Positions 52,664-61,648 of a DNA stretch of 64,000 nt are shown piece by piece. A program made the position numbers and the translations under genes. The DNA lies in NCBI GenBank assembly GCA_963725185.1, contig CAVRXO010000010.1:62001-126000 (forward strand), written 5' to 3'. Origin of the DNA: VAZQ01 sp963725185 (lineage in GTDB: Bacteria; Pseudomonadota; Alphaproteobacteria; Rhizobiales; Xanthobacteraceae). The notes under the pieces were generated by a model that saw only the letters and a list, made by a program, of their open reading frames with translations, was not told the DNA's origin and made no database searches. Each line of letters opens with the position of its first letter. The stretch's first letter is position 1.

Positions 52664-52869
52664 GGCCAGCCACCTATTGCGCAATGCCCGCGACGACAAT
52701 GGGCCGCCCGGGAAGCAGGGAATTCGGCCGGCCCGCCGGGCGTTTCGCGACAGGCTACAGCACCGCCGCTTTCCGGTGCAAGGTGGACTGGAGATGCCTT
52801 GCCAAGACGTAGCTGCGCGCATCTTGCGGAAGGGGCCGGAGTCCTGCAGACGAAATCGGAATCTTGCGG

Positions 52870-53853
52870 ATGAGATCGCAGATGCCAAGCCGGATCGGGC
52901 GAGTTGAAAGTCTGCTCAAGGCAATTCTTGCATGGGCGGGGGCACACGACAGAATTCGCGCCGTTGCGCTTGTCGGTTCTCGTGCGCGGGGCGCCGCGAG
53001 GCCGGATTCCGACATTGATCTCGTGCTCCTGGTTGTCGATCCGGAGGAATTCCGGGCTGACGCGTTCTGGCTCGATGCCATCGACTGGAAAGCAGCGGGG
53101 TTATCACGGACGGCCTGGCGAGATGCCCAATATGGCGATCTCTGGTCGCGCCATGTCGGTCTTGACGATGGATTGGAGGTGGAGTTTGGCTTCGCGCCGC
53201 TGTCATGGGCCAGCTGCGATCCGCTCAACCCCGGAACCAAGCGTGTAATCACCGACGGTTGTCGTGTGCTCTACGATCCCGATGCGGTGCGGGCGGCCGT
53301 CGTGGCCGGAGCAAAGAGCGCGAAGCTCGACCTCAGCGGGACGGCGCTGCTCTCGGACCGGCTGTCGCTGCGAGCGTTCATTCCGGCCGATGCCCCGGAA
53401 ATCTTCGATGCAGCCAGCCCGACCATAGCCCGCTTCATGACATGGGATCCATCTCCATCGATGGAGGCTTTTGCCGAGGTCTGGAGCGAATGGGTTCCTC
53501 GAATGGCGGTCGGGAACGAACTGTTTCTTGTGGCCCGACTGGCAGCGACAGGCGAATTCCTCGGTGTCGCGGGCCTGCACCGTATCGGCAGCACGGAGCC
53601 GGAGATTGGAATTTGGATCAAGCAAACAGCCCATGGGCTCGGCTACGGCCGGGAATCAATCGCCGCAATCGTAAAGTGGGCTGCCGCGCATATCGGGGCC
53701 ACCGGCGTCATCTATCCGGTTGTCGAGCAAAACCATCCCAGTCGTCGCCTGGCGGAAAGCCTGCATGGCACTATCGTGGGAACGCGCAAGCTGCGAAAAT
53801 CAGGCGGCGCAGTCTTCGACGAAGTGGTCTATCGGATTCCCGCTGCAAGCTGA
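52870..53853 (+). CDS. Nucleotidyltransferase-GNAT acetyltransferase fusion
   Basis: A 327-aa two-domain protein. The N-terminal domain (about 1-150) has the nucleotidyltransferase signature GSRARGAARPDSDIDLVLL with the DxD metal pair, and a further Glu/Phe site in LEVEFGF. The C-terminal domain (about 160-327) is RimJ/RimL-type GNAT: RLSLRAFIPADAPEIFD, GEFLGVAGLHRIG, and an acetyl-CoA loop HGLGYGRESIAAIVKWA. This pairing resembles bifunctional aminoglycoside-modifying enzymes (adenylyl- plus acetyltransferase), but other substrates are possible. The exact start (52870 or 52882) is uncertain. It is divergent from the exported-family operon. Confidence 0.82.
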   Translation: MRSQMPSRIGRVESLLKAILAWAGAHDRIRAVALVGSRARGAARPDSDIDLVLLVVDPEEFRADAFWLDAIDWKAAGLSRTAWRDAQYGDLWSRHVGLDDGLEVEFGFAPLSWASCDPLNPGTKRVITDGCRVLYDPDAVRAAVVAGAKSAKLDLSGTALLSDRLSLRAFIPADAPEIFDAASPTIARFMTWDPSPSMEAFAEVWSEWVPRMAVGNELFLVARLAATGEFLGVAGLHRIGSTEPEIGIWIKQTAHGLGYGRESIAAIVKWAAAHIGATGVIYPVVEQNHPSRRLAESLHGTIVGTRKLRKSGGAVFDEVVYRIPAAS

Positions 53854-53934
53854 GTTGTCTTTGCCGGACAGGGCAGGCGGGGCGGGGCAGGGCACATCGT
53901 CAATGAAGTTGCGACTCATCAGGGGGCGCCGCGA

Positions 53935-54369
53935 ATGGAACCGAAATACGAGGTTACGGACAATCCGCCGTCCGGTGCGTTTCAAAAAATGTGGGCGCCG
54001 CTGCTGGAGTTCAACGAACAGGCGGTCGGCAATGCCGAGTCCAGCACTCTTGCGATACTGTTGAAGGATTCGACGACGGAGGAGCTCATCGGTGGATTGT
54101 GGGGGCGCTCGCTTTGGGGATCCTTGTATATCGACATCATGTTCGTCCCGGAGGCGCTGCGGCGAAGCGGAATCGGCACCACGCTCCTGCAGCAGGCTGA
54201 ACAGGAGGCGATCCGGCGAGGGTGCCAAAATATGTGGACCGAGACCTACGCATTCCAGGCACGACCCTTCTATGAGAAGCTGGGCTTTGCGGTCTTCGGT
54301 CGCCTGGATGGGCCGGCGCCGATCTTCCCTCGCTTCTTCCTCAGGAAGAATCTCGGCAACCTTGGTTGA
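53935..54369 (+). CDS. GNAT-family N-acetyltransferase
   Basis: A 144-aa acetyl-CoA-dependent acetyltransferase. Motif A is DIMFVPEALRRSGIGTTLLQQAEQEAIRRG (acetyl-CoA loop R-R-S-G-I-G), followed by the C-terminal AFQARPFYEKLGFAVFGRL. The substrate is unknown. It follows the nucleotidyltransferase-GNAT fusion by 81 nt on the same strand, possibly a small resistance or modification unit. Confidence 0.87.
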   Translation: MEPKYEVTDNPPSGAFQKMWAPLLEFNEQAVGNAESSTLAILLKDSTTEELIGGLWGRSLWGSLYIDIMFVPEALRRSGIGTTLLQQAEQEAIRRGCQNMWTETYAFQARPFYEKLGFAVFGRLDGPAPIFPRFFLRKNLGNLG

Positions 54370-54506
54370 TGCCTGATCGGGGCAATCGTGCGTGACCGCG
54401 GTGGTCGCGTTAAGACGACGTGAGTTCAGCGTTCCGTTTGCCGCCGCTGCTGCTGATGTCGGGTTCGTTTATCTGCGCGCGTTTTGCAGCGATCCCACGC
54501 CGGCCG

Positions 54507-55376
54507 CTATCGCTTCGAGGTTGCGGCGTCCTGGTCGCGCTTGGACGCCGGCACGACCGGCGGCTTCTTGACCGGCGGCAGGACGGCCGGTTCCGGCTTC
54601 TCGTCGCCGATCGCATCGTCGATATCGTCGATCAGCTTGCGGATGCGCGCCGCGTTGCTACCGAAATCGAATGAGCCGAAGCGCGAGGAGGAGCGCACGT
54701 CGATGCGCGATCCGTCCGCGCCGCCCCGCACGCGCACCACCACGTCGTCACGCAATCCCATGATCAGGGTGCGGGCAACTGCCTCGATGTGTCCTTCGGG
54801 CCTGCCGGGTTGCGGCGGCCGCCGGTCGATGATGATCCATTTGCGCTTGGTGATGATGGCGAGCGCGGCCTTGAAGGCGACCTCGGGGGTGGCGTCCTCG
54901 TCAAGCGGCTCGATGTCCGGATAGGCGGCGCGCTGCCGCTCGGCCGCATAAAGCCCCGCATAGGTGATCGGATTGGCCTCGCGCGGACGCAGCCGGGCCA
55001 GCGCCTCGTAACGCGGCGGATCGATCGGATCGGTGGTAATGTCGTAGAGCCAGGGCAGCTTGTAGGCGCGGTAGGCGAGGTAGCCCGGGTAGGCCAGCAA
55101 GGCGGTTGCGATCGCCATGGCGGCGAAGGAATGGCCGAGGCCACGCAGCCCGTCCGTCCAGATCACCACGAAGGCCGCGAGCGCAAGCCCGAGCGCCACT
55201 ATCGAAGGCGCCAGCGCCACCACGAAAGTGGTGATGGCGGGGCCGATATCGAGCCATTCCGACCGCACGACGATGACCGAGACGATCACCGCCGTAAGCG
55301 AGAACAGCGCCATGCGCCGCGCCCAGATGGCGAGGCGCGAGATCGGCTCCACGATAGCGGCATAACGGCGAGCCAT
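54507..55376 (-). CDS. DUF1499-domain membrane protein
   Basis: A 289-aa protein. Three or four hydrophobic segments occupy residues 18-115 (RMALFSLTAVIVSVIVV, ITTFVVALAPSIVALGLALA, AMAIATALLAYPGYLAYRAY). The C-terminal DUF1499 part begins at LYDITTDPIDPPRY and shows AFKAALAIITKRKWIIID, EAVARTLIMGLRDDVVVRVR and the characteristic IDVRSSSRFGSFDFGSNAARIRKLID. It ends in a Pro/Lys tail. Function unknown. Convergent with the GNAT gene. Confidence 0.9.
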   Translation of the reverse strand: MARRYAAIVEPISRLAIWARRMALFSLTAVIVSVIVVRSEWLDIGPAITTFVVALAPSIVALGLALAAFVVIWTDGLRGLGHSFAAMAIATALLAYPGYLAYRAYKLPWLYDITTDPIDPPRYEALARLRPREANPITYAGLYAAERQRAAYPDIEPLDEDATPEVAFKAALAIITKRKWIIIDRRPPQPGRPEGHIEAVARTLIMGLRDDVVVRVRGGADGSRIDVRSSSRFGSFDFGSNAARIRKLIDDIDDAIGDEKPEPAVLPPVKKPPVVPASKRDQDAATSKR

Positions 55377-55471
55377 CGGCTAGACCGGTCGTTGCACAGA
55401 GGAGTGCTGCATGGGGGACGGATAATGCCAAGCCGGGCCGCCCGCAATGGAAGAATGCAGCACAGAGTTGG

Positions 55472-55524
55472 CCCGGCCGTGAGCCGGGACCGTTCCAGAC
55501 TCCGAGGTTGGGACGCTCCCGCCT
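55472..55524. repeat. Dispersed palindromic element, copy 2 (diverged)
   Basis: Bases 55475-55524 match 33531-33580 at 43 of 50 positions, including GAGCCGGGACCGTT and GACTCCGAG, but the right arm is truncated so the long hairpin is lost. It lies between the end of the acyl-CoA synthetase gene and the start of the DUF1499 gene. Confidence 0.65.
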
Positions 55525-55526
55525 CC

Positions 55527-57167
55527 TTAGCGCGCCGGCCCCGCCGCGGACGGCAGCACATAGTCCCGGAACTGGTCGCGCAAGGCCGTCTTCTGGATTT
55601 TTCCGGTCGCCGTATGGGGGATGTCGTCAACGAACACGACGTCGTCCGGCAGCCACCAATTGGCGGTCTTCCCGCGCATGAAATCGAGGATCTCGCCCTT
55701 GCCGACGGATTGGTCCTTCTTCAAGACCACGATGAGCAATGGGCGCTCGTCCCATTTCGGGTGGCGGATGCCGATCACGGCTGCTTCCGCCACCTTGGGA
55801 TGACTGACGGCGAGGTTTTCCAGCTCGATCGATGAGATCCATTCGCCGCCCGACTTGATGACATCCTTGGCGCGATCGGTGATCTGCATATAGCCGGCCG
55901 GGTCGATGGTCGCCACGTCGCCGGTGTCGAAGAAGCCCTCGGCATCGAGGATGCTGGCGGCCTCTCTGAAATAGGCCTTGGCGACCGCCGGTCCGCGCAC
56001 CTTGAGCGTCCCGCTGCTCTTGCCGTCGCGGGCGACCGGGTGGCCGGCATCGTCGGCGATCCGCATCTCGACCGTGAACGGCGCATGGCCCTGCTTGGCC
56101 TGGATGGCGAGGCGCTCCTCGCCCGACAAGCCGGCATATTCCGGCTTGAGCGAGCAGACCGTCCCGAGCGGGCTCATCTCGGTCATGCCCCAGGCATGGA
56201 CGACCTCGACGCCGTAGACCTCCTGGAAGATCTTGACGATCGAGCGCGGGCAGGCGGCCCCGCCGATCACGACCCGGCGCAGGTCGGGGAGCCTGCCGCC
56301 GCTCGCTTCGAGATGCGCCAGCAGTGCGAGCCACACGGTGGGCACTGCCGCCGTGCAGCTGACGCGGTATTTGGTCAAGAGCTCGAAGATCGAGGCGCCG
56401 TCGAGCTTGCCGCCCGGCATCACCAGGCTCGCGCCGACCATGGGGGCCGTCATCGCGAGCGACCAGCCGTTGGCGTGGAACATCGGCACCACCGGCATCA
56501 CCACGTCGCCACAGGAGATCCCGAACACGTCCGGCCAGGCGATCGCCATTGCCTGCAGCACGTTGGAGCGGTGCGAATAGACCACCCCCTTCGGATGGCC
56601 GGTGGTGCCGGAGGTGTAGCACAGGCCGGCGGCGGTGCTCTCGTCGAACGATTTCCAGACGAAGTCGTCATCGACCTCGCCGATCCACTGCTCGTAGGCC
56701 ACGGCGTTGCGCAATGAGGTTGCCGGCAGATGCGCCGCATCGGTCAGCACCACATAGCGTTCGATGGTGGCGAGCTTGTCGGCAAGCTTCTCGAGGAGCG
56801 GCAGGAAGGTCAGGTCGGTGAGCAGCACGCGCGGCTCGGCGTGATTGATGATCCAGGCGATCTGCTCCGGGAACAACCGCGGATTGACCGTGTGATAGAC
56901 GGCACCGATGCCCATGATGCCGTACCAGGCCTCCAGATGCCGGGCGGTGTTCCAGGCGAGCGTCGCCACCCGGTCGCCGAGCCTGATGCCGTCGCGGTCG
57001 AGGCGCTTGGCGACCTTGAGCGCCCGGCTGCGGATCGCCCCATAGGTGGTGGTCGCAAGCGGGCCCTCGACCGAGCGCGAATGGATGCAACGCCCGGCGT
57101 GGTTCAACGCCGCATGATCGATGATGCGATGGCACAACAGCGGCCAGTCCTGCATCAATCCCCGCAT
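55527..57167 (-). CDS. Acyl-CoA synthetase (AMP-forming)
   Basis: Adenylate-forming ligase, 546 aa from ATG 57167. AMP-binding motif CYTSGTTGHPKGVVYSHRS near residue 185, ACS motifs AWGMTEMSPLG near 335 and FFDTGDVATID near 420, hinge DRAKDVIKSGGEWISSIELE near 440 and catalytic Lys in TATGKIQKTALR near 525. The N-terminal part (WNTARHLEAWYGIMGIGAVYHTVNPRL) is typical of medium/long-chain fatty-acyl-CoA synthetases. It may activate fatty or aromatic acids. Confidence 0.94.
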   Translation of the reverse strand: MRGLMQDWPLLCHRIIDHAALNHAGRCIHSRSVEGPLATTTYGAIRSRALKVAKRLDRDGIRLGDRVATLAWNTARHLEAWYGIMGIGAVYHTVNPRLFPEQIAWIINHAEPRVLLTDLTFLPLLEKLADKLATIERYVVLTDAAHLPATSLRNAVAYEQWIGEVDDDFVWKSFDESTAAGLCYTSGTTGHPKGVVYSHRSNVLQAMAIAWPDVFGISCGDVVMPVVPMFHANGWSLAMTAPMVGASLVMPGGKLDGASIFELLTKYRVSCTAAVPTVWLALLAHLEASGGRLPDLRRVVIGGAACPRSIVKIFQEVYGVEVVHAWGMTEMSPLGTVCSLKPEYAGLSGEERLAIQAKQGHAPFTVEMRIADDAGHPVARDGKSSGTLKVRGPAVAKAYFREAASILDAEGFFDTGDVATIDPAGYMQITDRAKDVIKSGGEWISSIELENLAVSHPKVAEAAVIGIRHPKWDERPLLIVVLKKDQSVGKGEILDFMRGKTANWWLPDDVVFVDDIPHTATGKIQKTALRDQFRDYVLPSAAGPAR

Positions 57168-57401
57168 GGCAGCCTCCCCGGCGTCTTGATCTGGCGGCGG
57201 TCGGCCGCCGGCCGATCCTCTCAAAGCTACGTGAACCTGGCCAGCCGCGGATGCACCGCGAACCGGCGCGGGCGCGGATAGGTCTCGCCAGACGCCCCGG
57301 GCCCCCGCCCCTGGAACCGACATTTCGACCCGCTACGCTGACCCTTACAACGCCGATCGAAGGCGGCCGAAGCGAGGGAGATTGCCACGGCAGGATTTTC
57401 G

Positions 57402-57660
57402 TTGCCGCTTGCGGCCGCTTTGGCGGCGAGCGTCGCGGCGGGCGCGGCGCGGGCCGCGACCCCGGTCGACAAGCCGGTGGTCAAGGTCGATCCGGCGCTC
57501 GATGCGCTGATCTCGCCCGACGCCAAGCTGCAGGTGGTGAAGGATGGACTCGGCTTCACCGAAGGCATCAAGTGGGTGCAGCACGGCGGCTATCTGCTCT
57601 TGAGCGACATCCCCGCCAACGTGATCTTCAAGCTGACGCCCGACGGGCCAGCTCCTTATG
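57402..57660 (+). pseudogene. Truncated SMP-30/gluconolactonase-like gene (5' part only)
   Basis: A signal-peptide-like start (AALAASVAAGAARA) followed by LISPDAKLQVVKDGLGFTEG, IKWVQHGGYLLLSDIPANVI and FKLTPDG, which is the first propeller blade of the SMP-30/gluconolactonase/LRE family. Homology ends near 57650, where unrelated sequence begins, and the rest of a roughly 300-aa protein is missing. A TTG at 57402 is the first in-frame start codon seen; GAGGGAG lies about 22 nt upstream. The loss probably happened when the downstream decarboxylase gene became joined here. Confidence 0.65.
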
Positions 57661-57819
57661 ACAGCAATCGGCCCGCGGGGGCGGTTCGCGGCAGCGCTGC
57701 ATCGTGCTACGATTTCGCCGGTTATACGACCAAGCTCCTGAACCCAGGCGAGCGCCGGCTCTTGGCGCGAATTTCCCGACGCCGCAATGGCGGCGGTCGC
57801 AGCTGCGGAGGAGGCAACA

Positions 57820-59523
57820 ATGTCCAGCAGCCCCAGCCAACGAATGAAAATCGGCGACTTCCTGCTTCGCCGCCTCAAGGAGGCCGGCGTCCGGCACCTG
57901 TTCGGCGTTCCCGGCGATTACAACCTCGAACTGCTGCAACAGCTTCAGGACAGCGGCGCGCTGAAGTGGGTCGGCACGTGCAGCGAGCTGAATGCATCCT
58001 ATGCGGCGGACGGCTATGCGCGGCTGAACGGCCTGGGCGCGGTACTGGTGACCAACGGCGTCGGCGCGCTCAGCGCGATCAATGGCGTGGGCGGCTCCTA
58101 CAGCGAGCATATCCCGGTCATCTGCATCGCCGGATCGATACCGCTCAGGTCTGTCGAACGCGGCCTGGGGATGCACCACACAATGGCCGACGGCAGCTAT
58201 GACCATTTCCTCGACGCCTATGCGCACGTGACTGCCGCGCACGCCAGGCTCACCCCGCGCAACGCGGCCACCGAGATCGACAGGCTGATCCTCACCGCCT
58301 GGCGGGAGAAGCGCCCGGTCTACATGGAGCTGCCGTCCGACATCGCCTACCTGGAGATCGTGGTTCCGGCGGATCCATTGACGCTTGCGGACGCGCCAAG
58401 CGATCCGGAACGGCTGAATTCGTGCATCGCCGCCATCGTGGAGCGGCTTTCCGCCGCCAGGTCGCCGGCGATCCTTGTGGATGCGGATGCGGACCGCTTC
58501 GGCGTCGCATCGCAGCTCATGGGACTGGCCGAGAAGCTGCAGGCTCCAATAGCAGTGATCAACACAGCCAAATCTGTGATCGACGAGACGTTCCCGTACT
58601 ATCTCGGCATCTACATCGGCAAGCCGAGCGAGCCGCATGTGCGCGCGGCGATCGAGACCAGCGATTGCCTGCTCGCCATCGGCTACCGGCCGCTCGAGGT
58701 GACCACGGGCGACTTCTCGGCCGCGCTGCCTGCCAACACGATCCACGCCCGCGGCCATTCGGTGGATGTCGGCGACGACAACTATCAAGCGGTGACGCTC
58801 AAGGAAGTCATCAAGGGCGTCATCGACGCAATCCCGCGCGTCACCAGCCGCGCTCCGCGTCCGGTCGCGGCCGCGGTGGCGCGCCCGCCCGCCGACCCAT
58901 CCGCCAAGCTCACCCAAGCCGCCTATTGGCAGGCCATGCAGGGCTACCTGCGGGAGGGCGACGTCCTGTTCGTCGACAATGGCACGTCATATGCTCTTTT
59001 CGGGCTGAAGTTTCCGCCGAAATGCACCTTCGTCGGGTCGGTCAATTGGGGATCGATCGGCTATTCGGTCGGTGCGCTCCTCGGCACGCTGACGGCGGCG
59101 CCGGAACGCCGTCACATTCTGTTCGTGGGCGACGGCTCGTTCCAGGTCACGGCGCAGGAGCTGTCGACCATCCTGCGACACGACCACAAACCGGTGATCT
59201 TCCTGATCAACAACGGCGGATACACGATCGAACGCGGCTATCTCGGCAAGACCGAGACCTACAACGACATCGCCAACTGGTCCTATGCCGATCTGCCGAA
59301 GGTGTTCCGTCGCGACACCCCGGCACGATCGTTCGTTGTCAGAACCGTGAAGGACCTGCACGAGGCGCTCAGCACCCCGAACGACACGCTGATTTTTGTC
59401 GAATCCATCATGGACCGGTACGACGCGCTTGCCCCGGTGATGAACAGCAGCAACAAGGGGGCCGAGCTCGACTACGGGCCCCGCGGCCCGCAACGCCACG
59501 ATAACCAGCTCCGGCCTGCATAG
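57820..59523 (+). CDS. Thiamine-diphosphate decarboxylase (indolepyruvate/phenylpyruvate/pyruvate type)
   Basis: A 567-aa 2-oxo-acid decarboxylase; ATG 57820 is set by AGGAGG. The N-terminal FLLRRLKEAGVRHLFGVPGDYNL, the activating Glu in CSELNASYAADGYAR and the His pair in GLGMHHTMADGSYDHF are those of the PDC/IpdC group. The ThDP motif is GDGSFQVTAQELSTILR with INNGGYTIE. IpdC makes indole-acetaldehyde for auxin; PDC makes acetaldehyde; sequence alone does not decide. It is convergent with a second ThDP enzyme. Confidence 0.92.
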   Translation: MSSSPSQRMKIGDFLLRRLKEAGVRHLFGVPGDYNLELLQQLQDSGALKWVGTCSELNASYAADGYARLNGLGAVLVTNGVGALSAINGVGGSYSEHIPVICIAGSIPLRSVERGLGMHHTMADGSYDHFLDAYAHVTAAHARLTPRNAATEIDRLILTAWREKRPVYMELPSDIAYLEIVVPADPLTLADAPSDPERLNSCIAAIVERLSAARSPAILVDADADRFGVASQLMGLAEKLQAPIAVINTAKSVIDETFPYYLGIYIGKPSEPHVRAAIETSDCLLAIGYRPLEVTTGDFSAALPANTIHARGHSVDVGDDNYQAVTLKEVIKGVIDAIPRVTSRAPRPVAAAVARPPADPSAKLTQAAYWQAMQGYLREGDVLFVDNGTSYALFGLKFPPKCTFVGSVNWGSIGYSVGALLGTLTAAPERRHILFVGDGSFQVTAQELSTILRHDHKPVIFLINNGGYTIERGYLGKTETYNDIANWSYADLPKVFRRDTPARSFVVRTVKDLHEALSTPNDTLIFVESIMDRYDALAPVMNSSNKGAELDYGPRGPQRHDNQLRPA

Positions 59524-59590
59524 TTGTTCCGCTCTGCATGTCGGCCACCGAGGGCCAAGCAGAATTGCGGCGACTCGGGGCAAGCGACCG

Positions 59591-61273
59591 TCACATCTTG
59601 CCGTGCCCGCGTTTGACGGTCTGGCGGATCACCGGCGCCGTGACCTGGTCGGAGATCTGGATGTTCCACATCTCGCTTTCGCCCTGCGCGGCGAAGTCGG
59701 CGAACAGCTTCGGGATGACCGACACATCGCGTATCTCGTGGCCGCGCAGGCCGAAGCCGCGCGCGATTTTTTCGAGCGCGGGCCGACCGAACACAGCCAG
59801 GCTGTCGTCGATGCCGTCGGCGCGCAGCTTGTGAAACTCCGAGCCGTAACCGCCGTCGTTCATCGCGCAGATCAGGATGCGAAATCCTTGACGCCGGAGC
59901 GTCTCGAGCTCCTGGATATGGAACAAGAGCCCGCCGTCGCCTTCGAACAGAACGATCTTGCTCGCGCGGCCCTGCCAGCGCGCAGCCGCAACGCCAAGCG
60001 CATAGGACAGGCCGTTACCGACCGCGCCGAATTCACGGATCGTCGTGTAGCGCTCCGCCGGCCGGCCGCGCATCTGGGTGTTGAAATAGGCCTGATGGCC
60101 GCCGCCCACGACGATGTCCCAGTCCTTTGGAACGACCGCGTCGATGGCCCGGATCACCTCGCGTGGATCCAGCACCCCGGGCGCGATGTCGAACGGCATC
60201 GAGTCCGCCGGTTCGGTCGCGATGCGATGCGCCAGCTCTTTCGTTCGTATGGCCGCCGCGGTCGGTTTGCCGACGCCCAACTTCTTGTCGACGCCGGCAA
60301 GGATTGCCTCGATGCCGATGAGCGCATCCGATCTGACATAGATGTCGGCGGCCTTCTGCCCATCGCGCAATCCGCGCGGGGCATCATCCAACTGGATCTT
60401 GCAGGCCTTTGCGAAGTAGTGCCCACCGCCGACGTAGTAGGACAGGCTCGTGCCGATCGCGAGCACGACGTCGGCGGACTCGTACATCTCCCGGCCCAAC
60501 GAGGTGAAGTAGCTGCCGGTGGTGCCGAGCCCGAACGGATGGTCGTGGAAGAGACCGCGCGCGGGCAGGGTGTTGGAGAGCAAGGCGCCGCAGCGATCGG
60601 CGAGCTTGATCACCGCATCGCGTGCGCCGGACCACAACACGCCGCGGCCCCCGAGGACGATAGGCCGCTTCGCGGCGGCCAAGCGCTCGACGGCCTCGGC
60701 CACGAGCTCGGGATCGGGGTGCATGCGCCCGACCTTGGGCTGGTACATCGCCGAGGTCTCGTAGGGCTGGTTGGCCGTGTGCTCGACCTTCTGCAGGTCG
60801 TAGGGAATGCCCAGCACCACCGGCCGCCGTTCGTGCTTCGCGACGTGGAAGGCCTCGCGCACGTAGTCCATCATGCGCGGCACGCTGTGGGCGGCGATGT
60901 AATGCGCCCCGGTCGCCGTCACCAAGGGCGCCTGGTCGATGTACTGATTGTAGAATTTAGCGTTGATGGGCAACTCGCCGGCGAACACCACCATCGGCAG
61001 GCGGGCGCGAACCGCGGCCGGCAGCGCCGTCATCAACTGGGTCACGCCGGGGCCGCACGTGACCGAGGCCACGGCGAGCTTGCCGGTGGCTACGTTGTAG
61101 GCCGTCGCCGCCGCAAGGGCGCTGTGCTCGTGCCTGACGTGGACGGTATTCACGCCAGGCAGTTTGGCAAAGGCGGTGGACCAGTGCATGTTGCCGTCGC
61201 CCATCAGGACGAACTGCGTGTCAACTCCCTCCGCAAGGAAGGCTTCTGCGAGGGCTTCGTAGAGTTTTGGCAT
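59591..61273 (-). CDS. Thiamine-diphosphate-binding enzyme (acetolactate-synthase-like, unknown substrate)
   Basis: A 560-aa three-domain ThDP enzyme. PYR domain: LYEALAEAFLAEGVDTQFVLMG with the catalytic Glu in VRHEHSALAAATAYN and CGPGVTQLMTALPAA. Middle domain: KRPIVLGGRGVLWSGARDAVI. PP domain: FEGDGGLLFHIQELETLRR...MNDGGYGSE. It lacks clear FAD-binding features of true acetolactate synthases and resembles benzoylformate-decarboxylase or sulfoacetaldehyde-type relatives, but a specific reaction cannot be given. A C-terminal segment rich in Val/Lys ends in RGHGKM. Crp/Fnr gene lies 375 nt upstream. Confidence 0.85.
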   Translation of the reverse strand: MPKLYEALAEAFLAEGVDTQFVLMGDGNMHWSTAFAKLPGVNTVHVRHEHSALAAATAYNVATGKLAVASVTCGPGVTQLMTALPAAVRARLPMVVFAGELPINAKFYNQYIDQAPLVTATGAHYIAAHSVPRMMDYVREAFHVAKHERRPVVLGIPYDLQKVEHTANQPYETSAMYQPKVGRMHPDPELVAEAVERLAAAKRPIVLGGRGVLWSGARDAVIKLADRCGALLSNTLPARGLFHDHPFGLGTTGSYFTSLGREMYESADVVLAIGTSLSYYVGGGHYFAKACKIQLDDAPRGLRDGQKAADIYVRSDALIGIEAILAGVDKKLGVGKPTAAAIRTKELAHRIATEPADSMPFDIAPGVLDPREVIRAIDAVVPKDWDIVVGGGHQAYFNTQMRGRPAERYTTIREFGAVGNGLSYALGVAAARWQGRASKIVLFEGDGGLLFHIQELETLRRQGFRILICAMNDGGYGSEFHKLRADGIDDSLAVFGRPALEKIARGFGLRGHEIRDVSVIPKLFADFAAQGESEMWNIQISDQVTAPVIRQTVKRGHGKM

Positions 61274-61648
61274 GCGCGTGGTACCCCTTGGATGGAGGCC
61301 GCCGACGGCACCCTTGCCGCCGTTGCAACAATTGGGATTCGGACTTCCCGCCGGCGGCTCCAGGAAACGCTACATCAGACGTGCGCGCAGGCGGAAGGGG
61401 CATCATCCGCTTTTCTTGCTGCACAAGAGTCCGCTTCTGTGAAAGGTTTTCGGATGCCGGCTGGGACGAGGACGAGGCCAAGGGGTAGCGGCCGACGTCC
61501 AAGGGCCTCCAAGGGACGAAACCGCGATGGGGGGTACGTTTTCGGTGCTGCGGCTAATGGAGACAGGCCTTGGCCTTGACCAGGCGCCCATGCGGGATTC
61601 CGCAGACCATCGCCAAAGCTTGCGCTTGCCGAGCCGTCGAGGATCCGT
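61274..61648. other. Intergenic stretch between the Crp/Fnr gene and the ThDP-enzyme gene
   Basis: 375 nt on the upstream side of the ThDP-enzyme gene. AAGGGG near 61286-61292 can serve as its ribosome-binding site. No Fnr-type TTGAT-N4-ATCAA box, hairpin or extra gene was recognised. Confidence 0.4.

Noticed and set aside
59603..61579. A 658-codon plus-strand frame opposite the ThDP-enzyme gene
   Set aside because: No recognisable motif and biased composition; the opposite strand has a full ThDP enzyme with all cofactor motifs.
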